From positions 3,875-31,149 of the forward strand of contig WELB01000281.1 in assembly GCA_009602725.1 (NCBI GenBank): DNA of 27,275 nucleotides, in the 5' to 3' direction. This stretch comes from Spirogloea muscicola (taxonomy: Eukaryota > Streptophyta > Zygnematophyceae > Spirogloeales > Spirogloeaceae). The translations under genes and the position numbers were made by a program. Below, piece after piece: positions 17,230-26,419 of this stretch; the first letter of the stretch is position 1, and each line of letters opens with the position of its first letter. The notes below the pieces were generated by a model, which saw only the letters and a list, made by a program, of their open reading frames with translations, was not told the origin of the DNA and made no database searches.

Positions 17230-18720
17230 CACCGGCTCCTGGGGCTACCGCCTCCATGTCTCCAGGGCGTGCGTCAGTGTGTATGCGGCGAGCGAGGGGC
17301 CGAGTCTGGGGAGCTGGCCGCTCATGTTCTGCGCTGCGCCCACGGCGGCGAGCGGACAGCGGCCCACGACCGCCTCCGCGATGCGATGCATGGCATCCTG
17401 TTGGAGGCTGGCTTCTCCGTGACAGCGGAGCACTCCGGCATCATGCCGATCCAGGAAAGGGCCGACGGTCTCCACGCCCGGCGTGTAGACCTGGTGGCCA
17501 CCCCACAGGCCGGCGGGCCACGTCTTCTCGTGGACGTGGTGACCACCGATGCATACGACCGCTCACACCCAGCCCAATGTGTAAGGAATGCTGTGGATCG
17601 TCAAGCCCGGGCTGCCGGCGGCGCAAGGAAAAGCGGGGAGGCATTGGGATGGGGCCGCAACGGTAAAATTGAGCAACGGTTACTGCGGGGGCAAGGGTCC
17701 AGAGGTCCGAGGTTGGGTGAAGAACTCACCCCCTCTCCCATCTCGGGTGCCCCCTATGTAGCCCGACGGACTGCGAGCCCGGCCATAAGGGCCCGGGTGG
17801 GACATTTGGCACCCAGTCTCTCGTTGACGACCCGTCCACGACCTGTCGACGGCTATCAACGGGCTACCACCGACAATCTACCCATCCATCGGCAACCACC
17901 GCCATACTGACGGTCCCCCGAAACTAGCAGCTGACGGTCACTACCCCCAGGCTATCGTCAGCCGTCTATCGTTCCCGTCATCACTACCGGCTAACAACGC
18001 CGTTGAAGCAATCTACAGCGCTGCCACCTCCCGTCGCCGTTCCAGCGCCAGCACCATGCTGTCTCGCGTGTCACGACTCCGGGTTGCGCCGCTCTCAGCT
18101 CTATGTTAAAGCCACGCTGCCCAGCCTGGTGAAATTGTCCGTGTCCAGGCATCTGTCAAGCCTTTCCTGCGGCACTGACAGTCAATTTGTTTATCAGCCC
18201 GATGAGGTGTCTAGTCTCCAGGCATCTGTCAATACGCTACTGCTGCATTGACATTCCAGCCTTGTAATATCGTACACATTGTGCCACCAAGGCTGGGTAT
18301 GCGGTCGCCTGCGCCGCTCTGGCTAAAGAGCTCGAGTACGCAGACCATCCGCGGGAAGACGAGTTCTTCCCGTTGGCCATTGACACCCATGGGGCGCTGG
18401 GCGCTCGGTGGCTCGAGCTGCTCACCCAGCTCGCCTGCCATACCATCGCCCGTCGCTTCCATGGGGAGCCGGTAGACTTTCCTGCAGCCGGGTCGCTGGC
18501 GAAAGTGTATCGAATGCGCCTGGCCGTCTCGCTGCAGAGGTCTATGGTCCGGGCGTTGCACCTTCGTGCCGGCAGAGCCCTCGCTGCTGCCTCTGGCTCT
18601 CGCCAGGGTACCCACTTCCACAAGCCTAGCATCTCCGACCTGCGGCTGCTTACCAGAGGTTACTGAGTGATTCGTAGCTGCTTTGTCTCTCTGTGTGCTC
18701 GTTTTTCTCAAAACTTCCCC
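17230..18720 (+). pseudogene. RLE retroelement copy c: best-preserved endonuclease domain, split by a solo LTR
   Basis: In one plus-strand frame: HRLLGLPPPCLQGVRQCVCG, ERGAESGELAAHVLRCAHGG, ERTAAHDRLRDAMHGILLEA, ERADGLHARRVDLVATPQAG, GPRLLVDVVTTDAYDRSHPA up to 17579. A family D LTR occupies 17580-18276. The frame resumes at 18282 as CATKAGYAVACAALAKELEY, DEFFPLAIDTHGALGARWLE, LLTQLACHTIARR, AAGSLAKVYRMRLAVSLQRS, LHLRAGRALAAASGSRQGTH and SISDLRLLTRGY with TGA at about 18666. The knuckle (C-X1-C-X12-H-X3-C) and both aspartate motifs (RVDLV, VDVVTTD) are intact. Without the LTR it is one open frame. The reverse transcriptase part is missing (5' truncated). Confidence 0.85.
17580..18276 (-). mobile_element. 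Solo LTR, family D, with target duplication
   Basis: On the minus strand this 697-bp LTR begins TGTACGATATTACAAGGCTG and ends CAGCATTCCTTACA, with TG...CA ends. The flanks are CAATG (17575-17579) and CATTG (18277-18281), a 5-bp target duplication with one mismatch. Removing LTR plus one flank makes the host RLE frame continuous. It is the only full-length family D copy in the window and defines its boundaries. Confidence 0.9.
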
Positions 18721-18890
18721 TGGCCCCCTTCTCGTACTCTGTTCATTCTTTTTTGGGCTGGCTTTTCCAGCCCCTACTCTCAATGGGCTCACGCTCCCTC
18801 AGACTTTGTCCATTCTTTTGGGCTGGCCTTTCCGAGCCACCAGTCAATCTGGCCGCGCTTCCTTATTCTCAATGGGCGAGCACTTCCTAA
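18721..18890 (+). repeat. Tandem 3'-terminal motifs of the RLE element
   Basis: Two head-to-tail copies of the terminal motif follow copy c. The first is GTTCATTCTTTTTTGGGCTG, the hairpin GGGCTGG-CTTTT-CCAGCCC (18755-18773) and CTCTCAATGGGC. The second is TTTGTCCATTCTTTTGGGCT, a degenerate hairpin (GGGCTGG...CCGAGCC) and TTCTCAATGGGCGAGC at about 18866-18881. The second ends just upstream of the ACT gene. Confidence 0.75.
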
Positions 18891-18954
18891 TAAAAAAGAG
18901 AACAATCCCCCCTGACGAAAGCCAGGCCGAGAGAGAGACAGAGCAGACAAGTGG
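18872..18954 (+). promoter_or_regulatory. Candidate first exon of the ACT gene, ending in a GTGAGT donor
   Basis: The ACT exon has no in-frame ATG. An ATG at 18872 opens MGEHFLIKKRTIPPDESQAE and runs to a textbook donor (GG|GTGAGT at 18954/18955) in phase 2. The acceptor GGTCGGCAG|G at 19006/19007 has the matching phase and gives TSG|ATVAGQ. The intron would be only 52 bp. The ATG itself lies in the retroelement box CTCAATGGGCGAGC. This is an inference; the exon could equally be 5' untranslated. Confidence 0.3.
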
Positions 18955-18968
18955 GTGAGTTCCGATAA

Positions 18969-19598
18969 GGGGCCGCGGCCGGCAGCGGGCAGGTGCTGGT
19001 CGGCAGGGCAACCGTCGCGGGGCAGCCCCCCGCCGCCATAGCCGCCCTCCACGCCGCGCCGCCGCTCCCCCGCTCGCCAGCGCTCACGCCGCTCCGCCGG
19101 CNCCATGCCGCCTCCGCCCGCCCGCGCCGTGGCGCCCTGGCCTCTCCCCAGGCCACTCTGGGGCCTGGCCCTGCCCGCGTCGCCGTCCTGGCCTCCCCGC
19201 TCGCCGCGCTGCGAGTCTCCGTCTCCAACGACGAGCACGAGCACTGGACGGCCATCCACATCGAGACGCAGAACCGCCCGGGCCTCCTTACCAAGATCAC
19301 CACCGCCTTCAGGCCGGTCACTCAGCTGCATGCCTGCAGTCGCTGCGCGTTGCGACAAAGCTGCCCCTGCCAGTCCAGGCCGGCCCGCCCGCCGCTGACC
19401 TCGCGCCAGTGTGGCGCTTCGTGCCCCCGCAGGGAGCTGAACCTGCAGGTGATGCGAGCCGTTGTAGACACCGAGGGAGACCAGGCCACTGACACCTTCT
19501 TCGTCACCGATGCCACCGGGGGCAAGCTCCTCTCGCCTGCCGACATCCGCCTGGTGGAGTCGCGCCTCCAAGACCTTTCCAACTCCATCTCCGCGTAA
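18969..19598 (+). CDS. ACT-domain module with transit-peptide-like N-terminus
   Basis: The open frame starts after a stop at 18966; no ATG is present in it, so the true start is upstream. The N-terminal ~80 residues are rich in Ala, Arg, Ser and Pro (AAIAALHAAPPLPRSPALTP; LASPQATLGPGPARVAVLAS), as in algal plastid transit peptides. One ACT domain follows: VSVSNDEHEHWTAIHIETQN, RPGLLTKITTAFR, then after an intron (19313-19432) ELNLQVMRAVVDTEGDQATD, TFFVTDATGGKLLSPADIRL. ACT domains bind amino acids or similar ligands as beta-alpha-beta-beta-alpha-beta folds. The frame ends TAA at 19596-19598 unless the donor GC|GTAATG at 19594/19595 is used, which would join it in phase to the phosphorylase. 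An N at 19102 weakens the N-terminal reading. Confidence 0.75.
   Translation, partial: GAAAGSGQVLVGRATVAGQPPAAIAALHAAPPLPRSPALTPLRRXHAASARPRRGALASPQATLGPGPARVAVLASPLAALRVSVSNDEHEHWTAIHIETQNRPGLLTKITTAFRPVTQLHACSRCALRQSCPCQSRPARPPLTSRQCGASCPRRELNLQVMRAVVDTEGDQATDTFFVTDATGGKLLSPADIRLVESRLQDLSNSISA
19313..19432 (+). other. GC-AG intron in the ACT domain, in frame and without stop
   Basis: TTCAG|GCCGGTCACT...CCCCCGCAG|GGAGCTG joins AFR to ELNLQ and restores a canonical ACT domain. The donor is GC instead of GT. The 120-bp intron is a multiple of three and open, so retention would add 40 Cys-rich residues in the loop after the first helix. A GT four bases downstream would give the wrong phase with this acceptor. 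Confidence 0.65.
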
Positions 19599-19819
19599 TG
19601 CCAAATGCCCTGCCGCCCCACAAGTCGTACTTCACTTGAAGTATCTCACACTGATGTTTCTTTCCCAGATCGTTCTGACTTACCAGTGCCGCGGCAACCA
19701 GAACCTGCATTGATCCGTCGGTGCCGACACCGGGACAACGGGAGGGGGGCAATCTGTTGCTGATCACCTTGTCAGGCTCACCGCAGGGACATTGGCGGGC
19801 CTGCATGAAGGCCTGGCAG

Positions 19820-22800
19820 GGTGTTCGAGGGGCTTGATGGCGAGGAGCTGGGCCGGAAGGCACTTGTGCACCAGCTCAAAGACACATACATACGCAATGA
19901 CGTCTTGTCGGTCCAGGAGGCCATCGTGAATCACGTGGAGTACACGCTGGCGCGATCCCGCTACAATTTTGACAGTTATGAGGCTTACCAGGTACACCGT
20001 CGTCAGTCTGCCAGCCCATTCTGATCAATCAAGACTCCAGACACACTGGCGGCCTTTCAGGTAGTGCATACCGTGCTCGCTTTTTCCAATCTGTGCCTAA
20101 CGACGCTGCTTCTGTATTGGATGATCCTGTGCAGGCTGTAGCGCACAGCGTTCGCGATCGGCTGATCGAGAGCTGGAATGACACTGAACAACACTTTCGC
20201 CAAGTCGATCCAAAGAGGCTTTATTACCTGTCCATGGAATTTCTAATGGGTATGTGCACAGCTTGTAGTCTTGCCTCAGCAAGTCCCATGTATCGTGGCA
20301 TCTTGGCTGGTTAAGCTTGGCATGCTTGTCCACTGTTGTCTGTATTAAATGTCTTCTCACAGGACCTGCCTCTCCTTGCCTTTCCTTGGGAGGTGGGATC
20401 AGGTCGATCTTTGCTCAACTCACTCTACAACTTGAATGTCAAGAACCTGTACACCGAGGCCCTCACTCAACTTGGTTACAATCTGGAAAACATAGTGGAG
20501 CAGGTACACTTCAGTCAGTATTCCAATCTCCACCTTCGTCCTGGATCCCACATTCACACGATTATCTTATGCACTGCCGCCCTTTTGGAGCAGTGAAGGC
20601 CGATGAATTTGGCAAGCATGACTGAAGTGTTTGCCATGCAATCTGCAGGAGCGTGATGCCGCACTGGGCAATGGAGGGCTGGGAAGGTGCTTGATTTGAG
20701 CTGGAATATTCATGTGGACTAGATGTTGACTTGCAACCTTCAATGCTGTTTCCCGATGGTCAGTGCTTATCACAGGTGTTTGACTGTGTTGCAGACTGGC
20801 AGCTTGTTTCCTCGACAGCCTCGCTTCTCTCAACTACCCAGCCTGGGGGTAGTCACATATTTCTCGGAGCTCTCTGCTTGTTGCAAGTGATGGCTGCACT
20901 GCGTTCACCTTCGTGGCAGCCGTTCTCAGCTCAATACTGCCAAAGATAATTTATCACAGATCTTGACAACCACTTCACTACATGGTGCATGGCAGATATG
21001 GCATTCGTTATCAATATGGTATGTTCAGGCAGACACTGGAGAATGGCTTCCAGCATGAGCAGCCTAACTACTGGCTTACAGTTGGCAACCCCTGGTGCGT
21101 TATGCTGTATGTGTGGTGCCTGTAAGAGCAATTCCGAAATAAAGGTTAGATTGAGTGAGCCCGTGTCATTGAATTGGTGGAGCACTGGCTTCTATGAGTC
21201 AAGCCCGTATCTAAATACAAATGCGAGGATGACTCTGCTTCTTAAGTGGAGTTGCAGGGAGATAGAGCGTACGAATGTCAGCTACCATGTCAAAGTGCGT
21301 GCTCATCATCACCTTGCAAAAGGCCCCCTGCTTCATGATGACTTCTACATGTCACGACATGTGTAAAAACTGCTCATGTCTTGTATCTGTCTCTGTTGGC
21401 ATGCATTGGACAGTTCTATGGACACGTCGAGCCTTACACCGACAACCAGAACCGGCAGCGGTATAGTTGGGTTGCTGGCGAGCAGGTCAGCACAAGTTTC
21501 TGAGTGTTGTACTTGATCTACATGAACAGAGCATTGGTTTTCTCCACTCTCTCATAAGCGGCCACTCAATTGTGGCTGTGGCAGCTTTGTGCTCAGGATG
21601 TGCTCTGCAAGCTGAAGGTAACTCCTGTCTTTCCAGATCGAAGCTGTGGCCTATGACAATCCGATTCCAGGGTACGGTACTGGCAATACAATCAATTTAC
21701 GGCTTTGGGCTGGCAGACCCTCAACAGAGTTTGACCTCCAGTCATTCAATACAGGAGACTATGTGGCAGCCATATTGACAAAGCAGAGGGCAGAAACCAT
21801 CAGCAGTGTGCTTTACCCAGATGATCGCACCTACCAGGTAATATTGATTGCCTCTTTATGACTGCTCTGTCCTGCTTAGAGATTCACACCTGTGAAGCAG
21901 TGAAGCGAAGGCAGCCTGACTGTTCCACCAACTTTTTGTTTTGTCTTGCTGGTCTGTGAATTGGTCAGGGGAAGGAGCTGCGCTTGAAGCAGCAATTCTT
22001 CATGGTGTCTGCATCCCTTCAAGATATCATACGTCGATTTAAGGAGAAAGAGATTGAGCTCACACGGCTTCCTGAGAAGGCAAGCTCAGCGGTGCATCTT
22101 CAGGCAATGGCAAGGTCCTGCTTGGCTCGCTTAGCAGTCAAACAATCACATTACTTGCTGTTTTCCACGCAGGTTGCTTTGCAGCTCAATGACACGCATC
22201 CCACCATTGGGGTTGCAGAGCTTATGAGGCTCTTGATGGACGAGGAGGGGCTGGGGTGGACTAAGTCGTGGGCAATAGTCCAGAAAGTGTTTGCATTCAC
22301 CAATCACACCGTGCCCCCTGAAGCTCTGGAGAAATGGCCAGTCTCGCTTGTGGAGACAATTCTACCTCGCCACATGCAGGTCTCACTCGTCCTGCCTTTC
22401 TCTTTATGGCCTCCCATGCCTCTGCTGTAAGCTTAGGAACACTTTTTGAACCTGGGTCAGGTTGGCCTTTGCAGGAGTACTCCAGGGGGTCGACTCTGTC
22501 TTGACGCTGTTGTCTGCTGCCTTTGGAATTGTGACAGATTATCTACCAGATAAATTTCAACTTTCTGCAGCAGATAAAAGGAATGGTTAACGATGACTTT
22601 AGCAAGATGTCCCGAATGAGCATCATCGAGGAGGGTGAAGTCAAGGTCAGCTCCTGAAGCTTGTCAATTCAGCTACGTTGTGGTATGTCGTGGCCTTCTT
22701 ATTCTGCTCCGTTGACAGACAGCATCTGGTCACTGCTGTCACAGAATGTGAGGATGGCAAATCTCGCTCTCGTGGCATCACATACCGTCAATGGAGTTGC

Positions 22801-25509
22801 CGCCATCCACTCCGAGCTCATCAAGCACACTATTTTCAAGGCAAGGAATTGCTTGTCAGCTTTTTGTTGCAGGTGCTTACTGCAGTCTTGCTCTTGCACT
22901 GCAGTAAAGATGGAATTATACATGTTCCTCCAGTTTATGCTCACCAACATTCTTCTTTGCAGGACTTCTACGGCATATGGCCTCACAAATTTCAAAATAA
23001 GACCAATGGTGTTACTCAGGTGAGTTTCGGCAAACCAACAAAGATCACAGGTAGCCGCTATATACCACGTAGTTGGTTGACTAATACTTGGTCGTATTTG
23101 TGCTGCTGAAATGCTGCAGCGGAGGTGGTTGGCATTCTGCAATCCCGGTTTAAGGGACCTCATCACAAGTGTAGTAGGGAGTGATGCTTGGATCACGGAT
23201 ATCTCCCTTGTCTCGGCTCTGAAAACCAAGGCAGCTGACTCATCCTTCCAAGAGAAGTGGCATCAGGTGTGATCCTTCACAAGGTTTTTCCCCCCCCCGT
23301 TCTATCTCTGTGCTTTCATGAGAATGGAAGCACACCTGCAGATTTTCCTACCAAAACTCCTTCTGATGTTGTACTTGTGGTGTGAGGCAAGCACCATATG
23401 CATCCCTTAAAAGCATGCACTATACTGGCTTCTCATGTTGCCTGATCGGATGCTCTGAGGCAGGAAAATTCAAGACTGAATAGATTGATGCTAGTTTCTT
23501 GGGTCAGGACCCTCTCACAGTGGCTATATGTTGATTGCATGCAGGTGAAGCAGCATAACAAGGCAAAATTGGCCAAGCTTATAGAAAAGCTCTGCCACGT
23601 CAAGGTCAGAGAAGCCTCTTCCTGTCCAAGTCAAGGTACTTTGAGCAACTCTCGGCAGTTGCGGTGCAGCAGCAACTAGAAATGACCAAGGTATCACCTT
23701 CCAATTTGACTCCAATTGCAGGTGGATACAGCTGCGCTTTTTGACATTCAAGTCAAACGCATACATGAGTACAAGCGGCAGCTCCTCAACATTCTGAGTG
23801 TTATATACAGATATGAGCAGATCAAGGTGTAGCCTTCACTCAAAGACTTATCTCGGAGCTTGCTGTGTTCACTCATACTGCCTGTTCGTGTTCCCTAAGA
23901 TTGCCTGTCGGTCCACCTCTGGCAAGCACCCAAAGAAAGCGCAGTGCTGGGCATACAGGCCATGAACAGTTAGCAAAGAAAGGGAGTGGTTCCTCGGGTC
24001 ATCGTGATTGGAGGAAAGGCTGCTCCTGGTTATGAAATGGCCAAGCGCATCATCAAGCTTGTCAGCGCAGTAGGCGATGTCATCAACAACGACCCTGACA
24101 TTAGTGACCTTCTGAAGGTGCGCCTTGTCTCGAGCCTGCAGTTTGCCATGGGCTAGATTGCAGCTTATCAACTCGGCATGCATGTAGTGAGGCAGGAAGT
24201 GCAGCCTCAAGTGCATGCTTGGGATGTGCCTCACCACATACCCCTCCATTTTCAGGTCTTCTTCCTCCCAGACTACAATGTCTCACTGGCAGAGACCATC
24301 ATTCCTGCGTCCGACCTGTCTCAGCACATTAGGTTTGTCTTTATCCCTCGCCTTGCTACTGCCATGTGCTCTTGCGCTGCCTTTGATTTTGGCATGTCCC
24401 GTAATCTGCATCCTCTGCTTAGGCACTTGTATCAGGAATGGGGAAGAGGGAGGTCGAGGGTGCTCATTGATTGCCATGTCTGCAGCACTGCTGGCACAGA
24501 GGCATCAGGCACGAGCAATATGAAGTTCAGCATGAATGGGGGTTTGATAATTGGTACAATGGATGGAGCCAATGTGGAGATCTGCGAAGAGATTGGTGCC
24601 GAGAACATGGTCAGTGTTCTTGGCACGTGCATTGGCAACGGAGACGTGCATTGGCAAGCAAGAATCTGCAGAAAAGTCCACATCTCATCACCTGACTAGG
24701 CAACCTGCCTACCTTGCAGTTCATCTTTGGGGTTCTTGCTCAGGACGTGCCCAGGCTACGCTCCGAGCGCCGCAACTTACGACCTGATCCTCGATTTGCT
24801 GCTATTCTTGAGTAGGCTTCATGGATTGCATATCTCGCTATTATGTTCAGCTGAGGTCCTTCCATGCTTACGTTGGCAATCTCTTCGTCCAAAATGTGAC
24901 ACTGGCATGACACTCTCTGCTTGCCACTGTTGGCGCAGTATGTCAGGATACGACTTTATATGATCCTCTTTGCTACTGATACTTTCGCAGGTCAATCAGG
25001 ACGGGTAAGTTTGGCTGGGCTGACTACTTGCACCCCATTGTAGAGGCCTTGGATGGAGAGGCTGGGGGTGACTTTTACCTGCTCGCCAATGACTTTGCCT
25101 CTTATCTTGATGCCCAGGTGTGACTGCCAACTCTATCCACCCTTCATGTGCTTTTGGCTTGCTGCATGTTGTCAGCAGATCGTGGGCAGATCTGTGGTAA
25201 TTAGCACTGCATACTGCCATGCATCACCTGTTGCACATGGTTGCCAATCAGGACGTTGCTGCAAAAGGCTTGCCTGTTTCTCGTCAATGCCTAGCCAAGC
25301 GACACTGGCAGGCTCGGGTGGACGAAGCATGGAGAGACCAGACGAAGTGGACCCAGATGAGCATCCTAAGCACTGCCAATTGTGCCAAGTTCTCGTCCGA
25401 TCGCACCATTCGGCAGTATGCAGAAGAGATCTGGCATGCGGAGCCGTCGAGGCTGGATGCAGAACGTCCTCGCCCAGCTGTCTTGAGTGAGGCGGCGGCT
25501 GTTGTGTGA
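19820..25509 (+). CDS. Alpha-1,4-glucan (starch/glycogen) phosphorylase, 23 exons
   Basis: The enzyme removes terminal glucose from alpha-1,4-glucan with phosphate, giving glucose-1-phosphate. Exons: 19820-19991, 20135-20249, 20403-20503, 20649-20686, 20795-20848, 20996-21094, 21258-21294, 21414-21485, 21637-21837, 21969-22079, 22173-22379, 22538-22645, 22745-22840, 22963-23019, 23120-23266, 23545-23604, 23722-23826, 23959-24117, 24256-24332, 24486-24609, 24720-24811, 24991-25117, 25312-25509. All join in phase, about 850 residues as usual for the family. Landmarks: [85 protein letters not shown], phosphate site [10 protein letters not shown] and [13 protein letters not shown], and PLP lysine in [15 protein letters not shown]. 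The ~80-residue insert of plant plastid (L-type) enzymes is absent. Oddities: in-frame TAG at 23971, NGVTQRRW where NGVTPRRW is usual, and no ATG in the first exon. Confidence 0.93.
22080..22172 (+). other. GC-AG intron 10 of the phosphorylase
   Basis: CCTGAGAAG|GCAAGCTCAG...TTTCCACGCAG|GTTGCTTTG. The exons join as [15 protein letters not shown], fully conserved sequence, so the GC donor is secure. The exon side AAG and intron side GCAAG fit the strong consensus expected to compensate for a GC donor. Confidence 0.85.
22841..22962 (+). other. GC-AG intron 13 of the phosphorylase
   Basis: ATTTTCAAG|GCAAGGAATT...TTCTTTGCAG|GACTTCTAC joins [12 protein letters not shown] to [18 protein letters not shown], the family's standard sequence. 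The donor is again AAG|GCAAG. Confidence 0.85.
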
Positions 25510-26129
25510 GCTGGTAGCTGCTCTCTCGCCAGCGTTCCGCATAGTTCGCAGTGGGAAGATGCAGATGCTGTTGGCCGTCTGCACTTGCCGGGGGCTGTGA
25601 GCTGGCGGCAAAGGGACGGGCTCTCAGCGTGGGAGAGATGGGAGATCGCGTGGTGCGCCAAGTGCGCTCAGCACCCGGGCTGCAGCCTGGTGCATGCGGG
25701 GGCGGCTGCAGCTCGCCGGGCTGGAGGGCAGGATGAGATTGGGAGCCCGGGCCAGGGCCGCGCCTTGTGGGCTGGTCACAGGCCTGGCGCATAGAAGCGC
25801 GTGTTCTGGTTTTTATCTTCGAGGAAAGGCGCTCTTTGCAAGAGATGAAAGGGAGGCCACACCTGACCAATGTGCTATTTGTAAGAAGAAAAAAGAGAAT
25901 CGAAAGAGGGGCCATGGTAGCCGAACGGAGGACACAACTGGAGGGGGACTGTAGTACCGGCGAGAGTGCACACACATATCTGACAGACTAATCTCGGGAG
26001 CCGGAGTAACACCACGCAAGCCAGTAGCCAGGCTGAGTGTGCGCCCGGCAGGCTGATGTACGAATAGAGCCTGTGAAGTGCTGCAAGTCAAGCGCGGGCC
26101 GCATTCTGGAGGGAGCATCCAATGCTTGC
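25510..26129 (+). terminator. Phosphorylase 3' region with TGTAA signal at 25880
   Basis: The stop codon TGA at 25507-25509 is followed by ~370 bp of non-coding sequence. TGTAA, the polyadenylation signal typical of green algae, is at 25880-25884, followed by an A-rich stretch. The transcript end is therefore expected at about 25895-25910. Nothing is recognised in 25910-26129. The long minus-strand frame across 25172-25975 is a shadow of the last exon and 3' UTR. Confidence 0.55.
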
Positions 26130-26400
26130 GGGACGTCCTCCGGCTCTTTCACCGCTGGCTCGCTAGCGCAGGTGTTTCGCATGCGCCTGTCCATATCACT
26201 CCAGCAGTCCATGGCCCGCGCCTTGCATCTGCGTGCTGGCCGCTGGCCGTGCTTGAGCTGCAGCCTCTGGCATTCGTCAAGGGGATTCGAGAGAGCGCTG
26301 GTGGGCCCGTTTGAACCTTGTCAACCTGACTTTCGGGCTGCCCTGTTCACAACCGTTGCCCCCTGGAGAGGCACGCTCAGGCCTCGTTCCTTCATTCCTT
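26130..26400 (+). pseudogene. RLE-element C-terminal fragment with 3' UTR
   Basis: Plus strand about 26140-26250 reads FTAGSLAQVFRMRLSISLQQ, then SMARALHLRAGRW, and continues with a frame change into CAGCCTCTGGCATTCGTCAA (ASGIRQ in the intact form). The second-subfamily 3' UTR block (GTTTGAACCTTGTCAACCTG, then TTTCGGGCTGCCCTGTTCAC) lies at about 26309-26352. Confidence 0.65.
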
Positions 26401-26419
26401 GCCCGTGGGTAAGAAAGAG

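Noticed and set aside
17065-17910. 281-codon frame as a complete gene
   Set aside because: Only 17230-17579 is the RLE domain; the ends are readthrough into an opposed element tail and into the solo LTR.
18789-19604. 271-codon minus-strand open frame
   Set aside because: It is the antisense shadow of the GC-rich ACT-domain exon; the plus strand has clear ACT motifs.
25172-25975. 267-codon minus-strand open frame
   Set aside because: It lies wholly antisense to the last phosphorylase exon, its intron and the 3' UTR, has low-complexity Ser/Pro/Gln composition and no recognisable domain.
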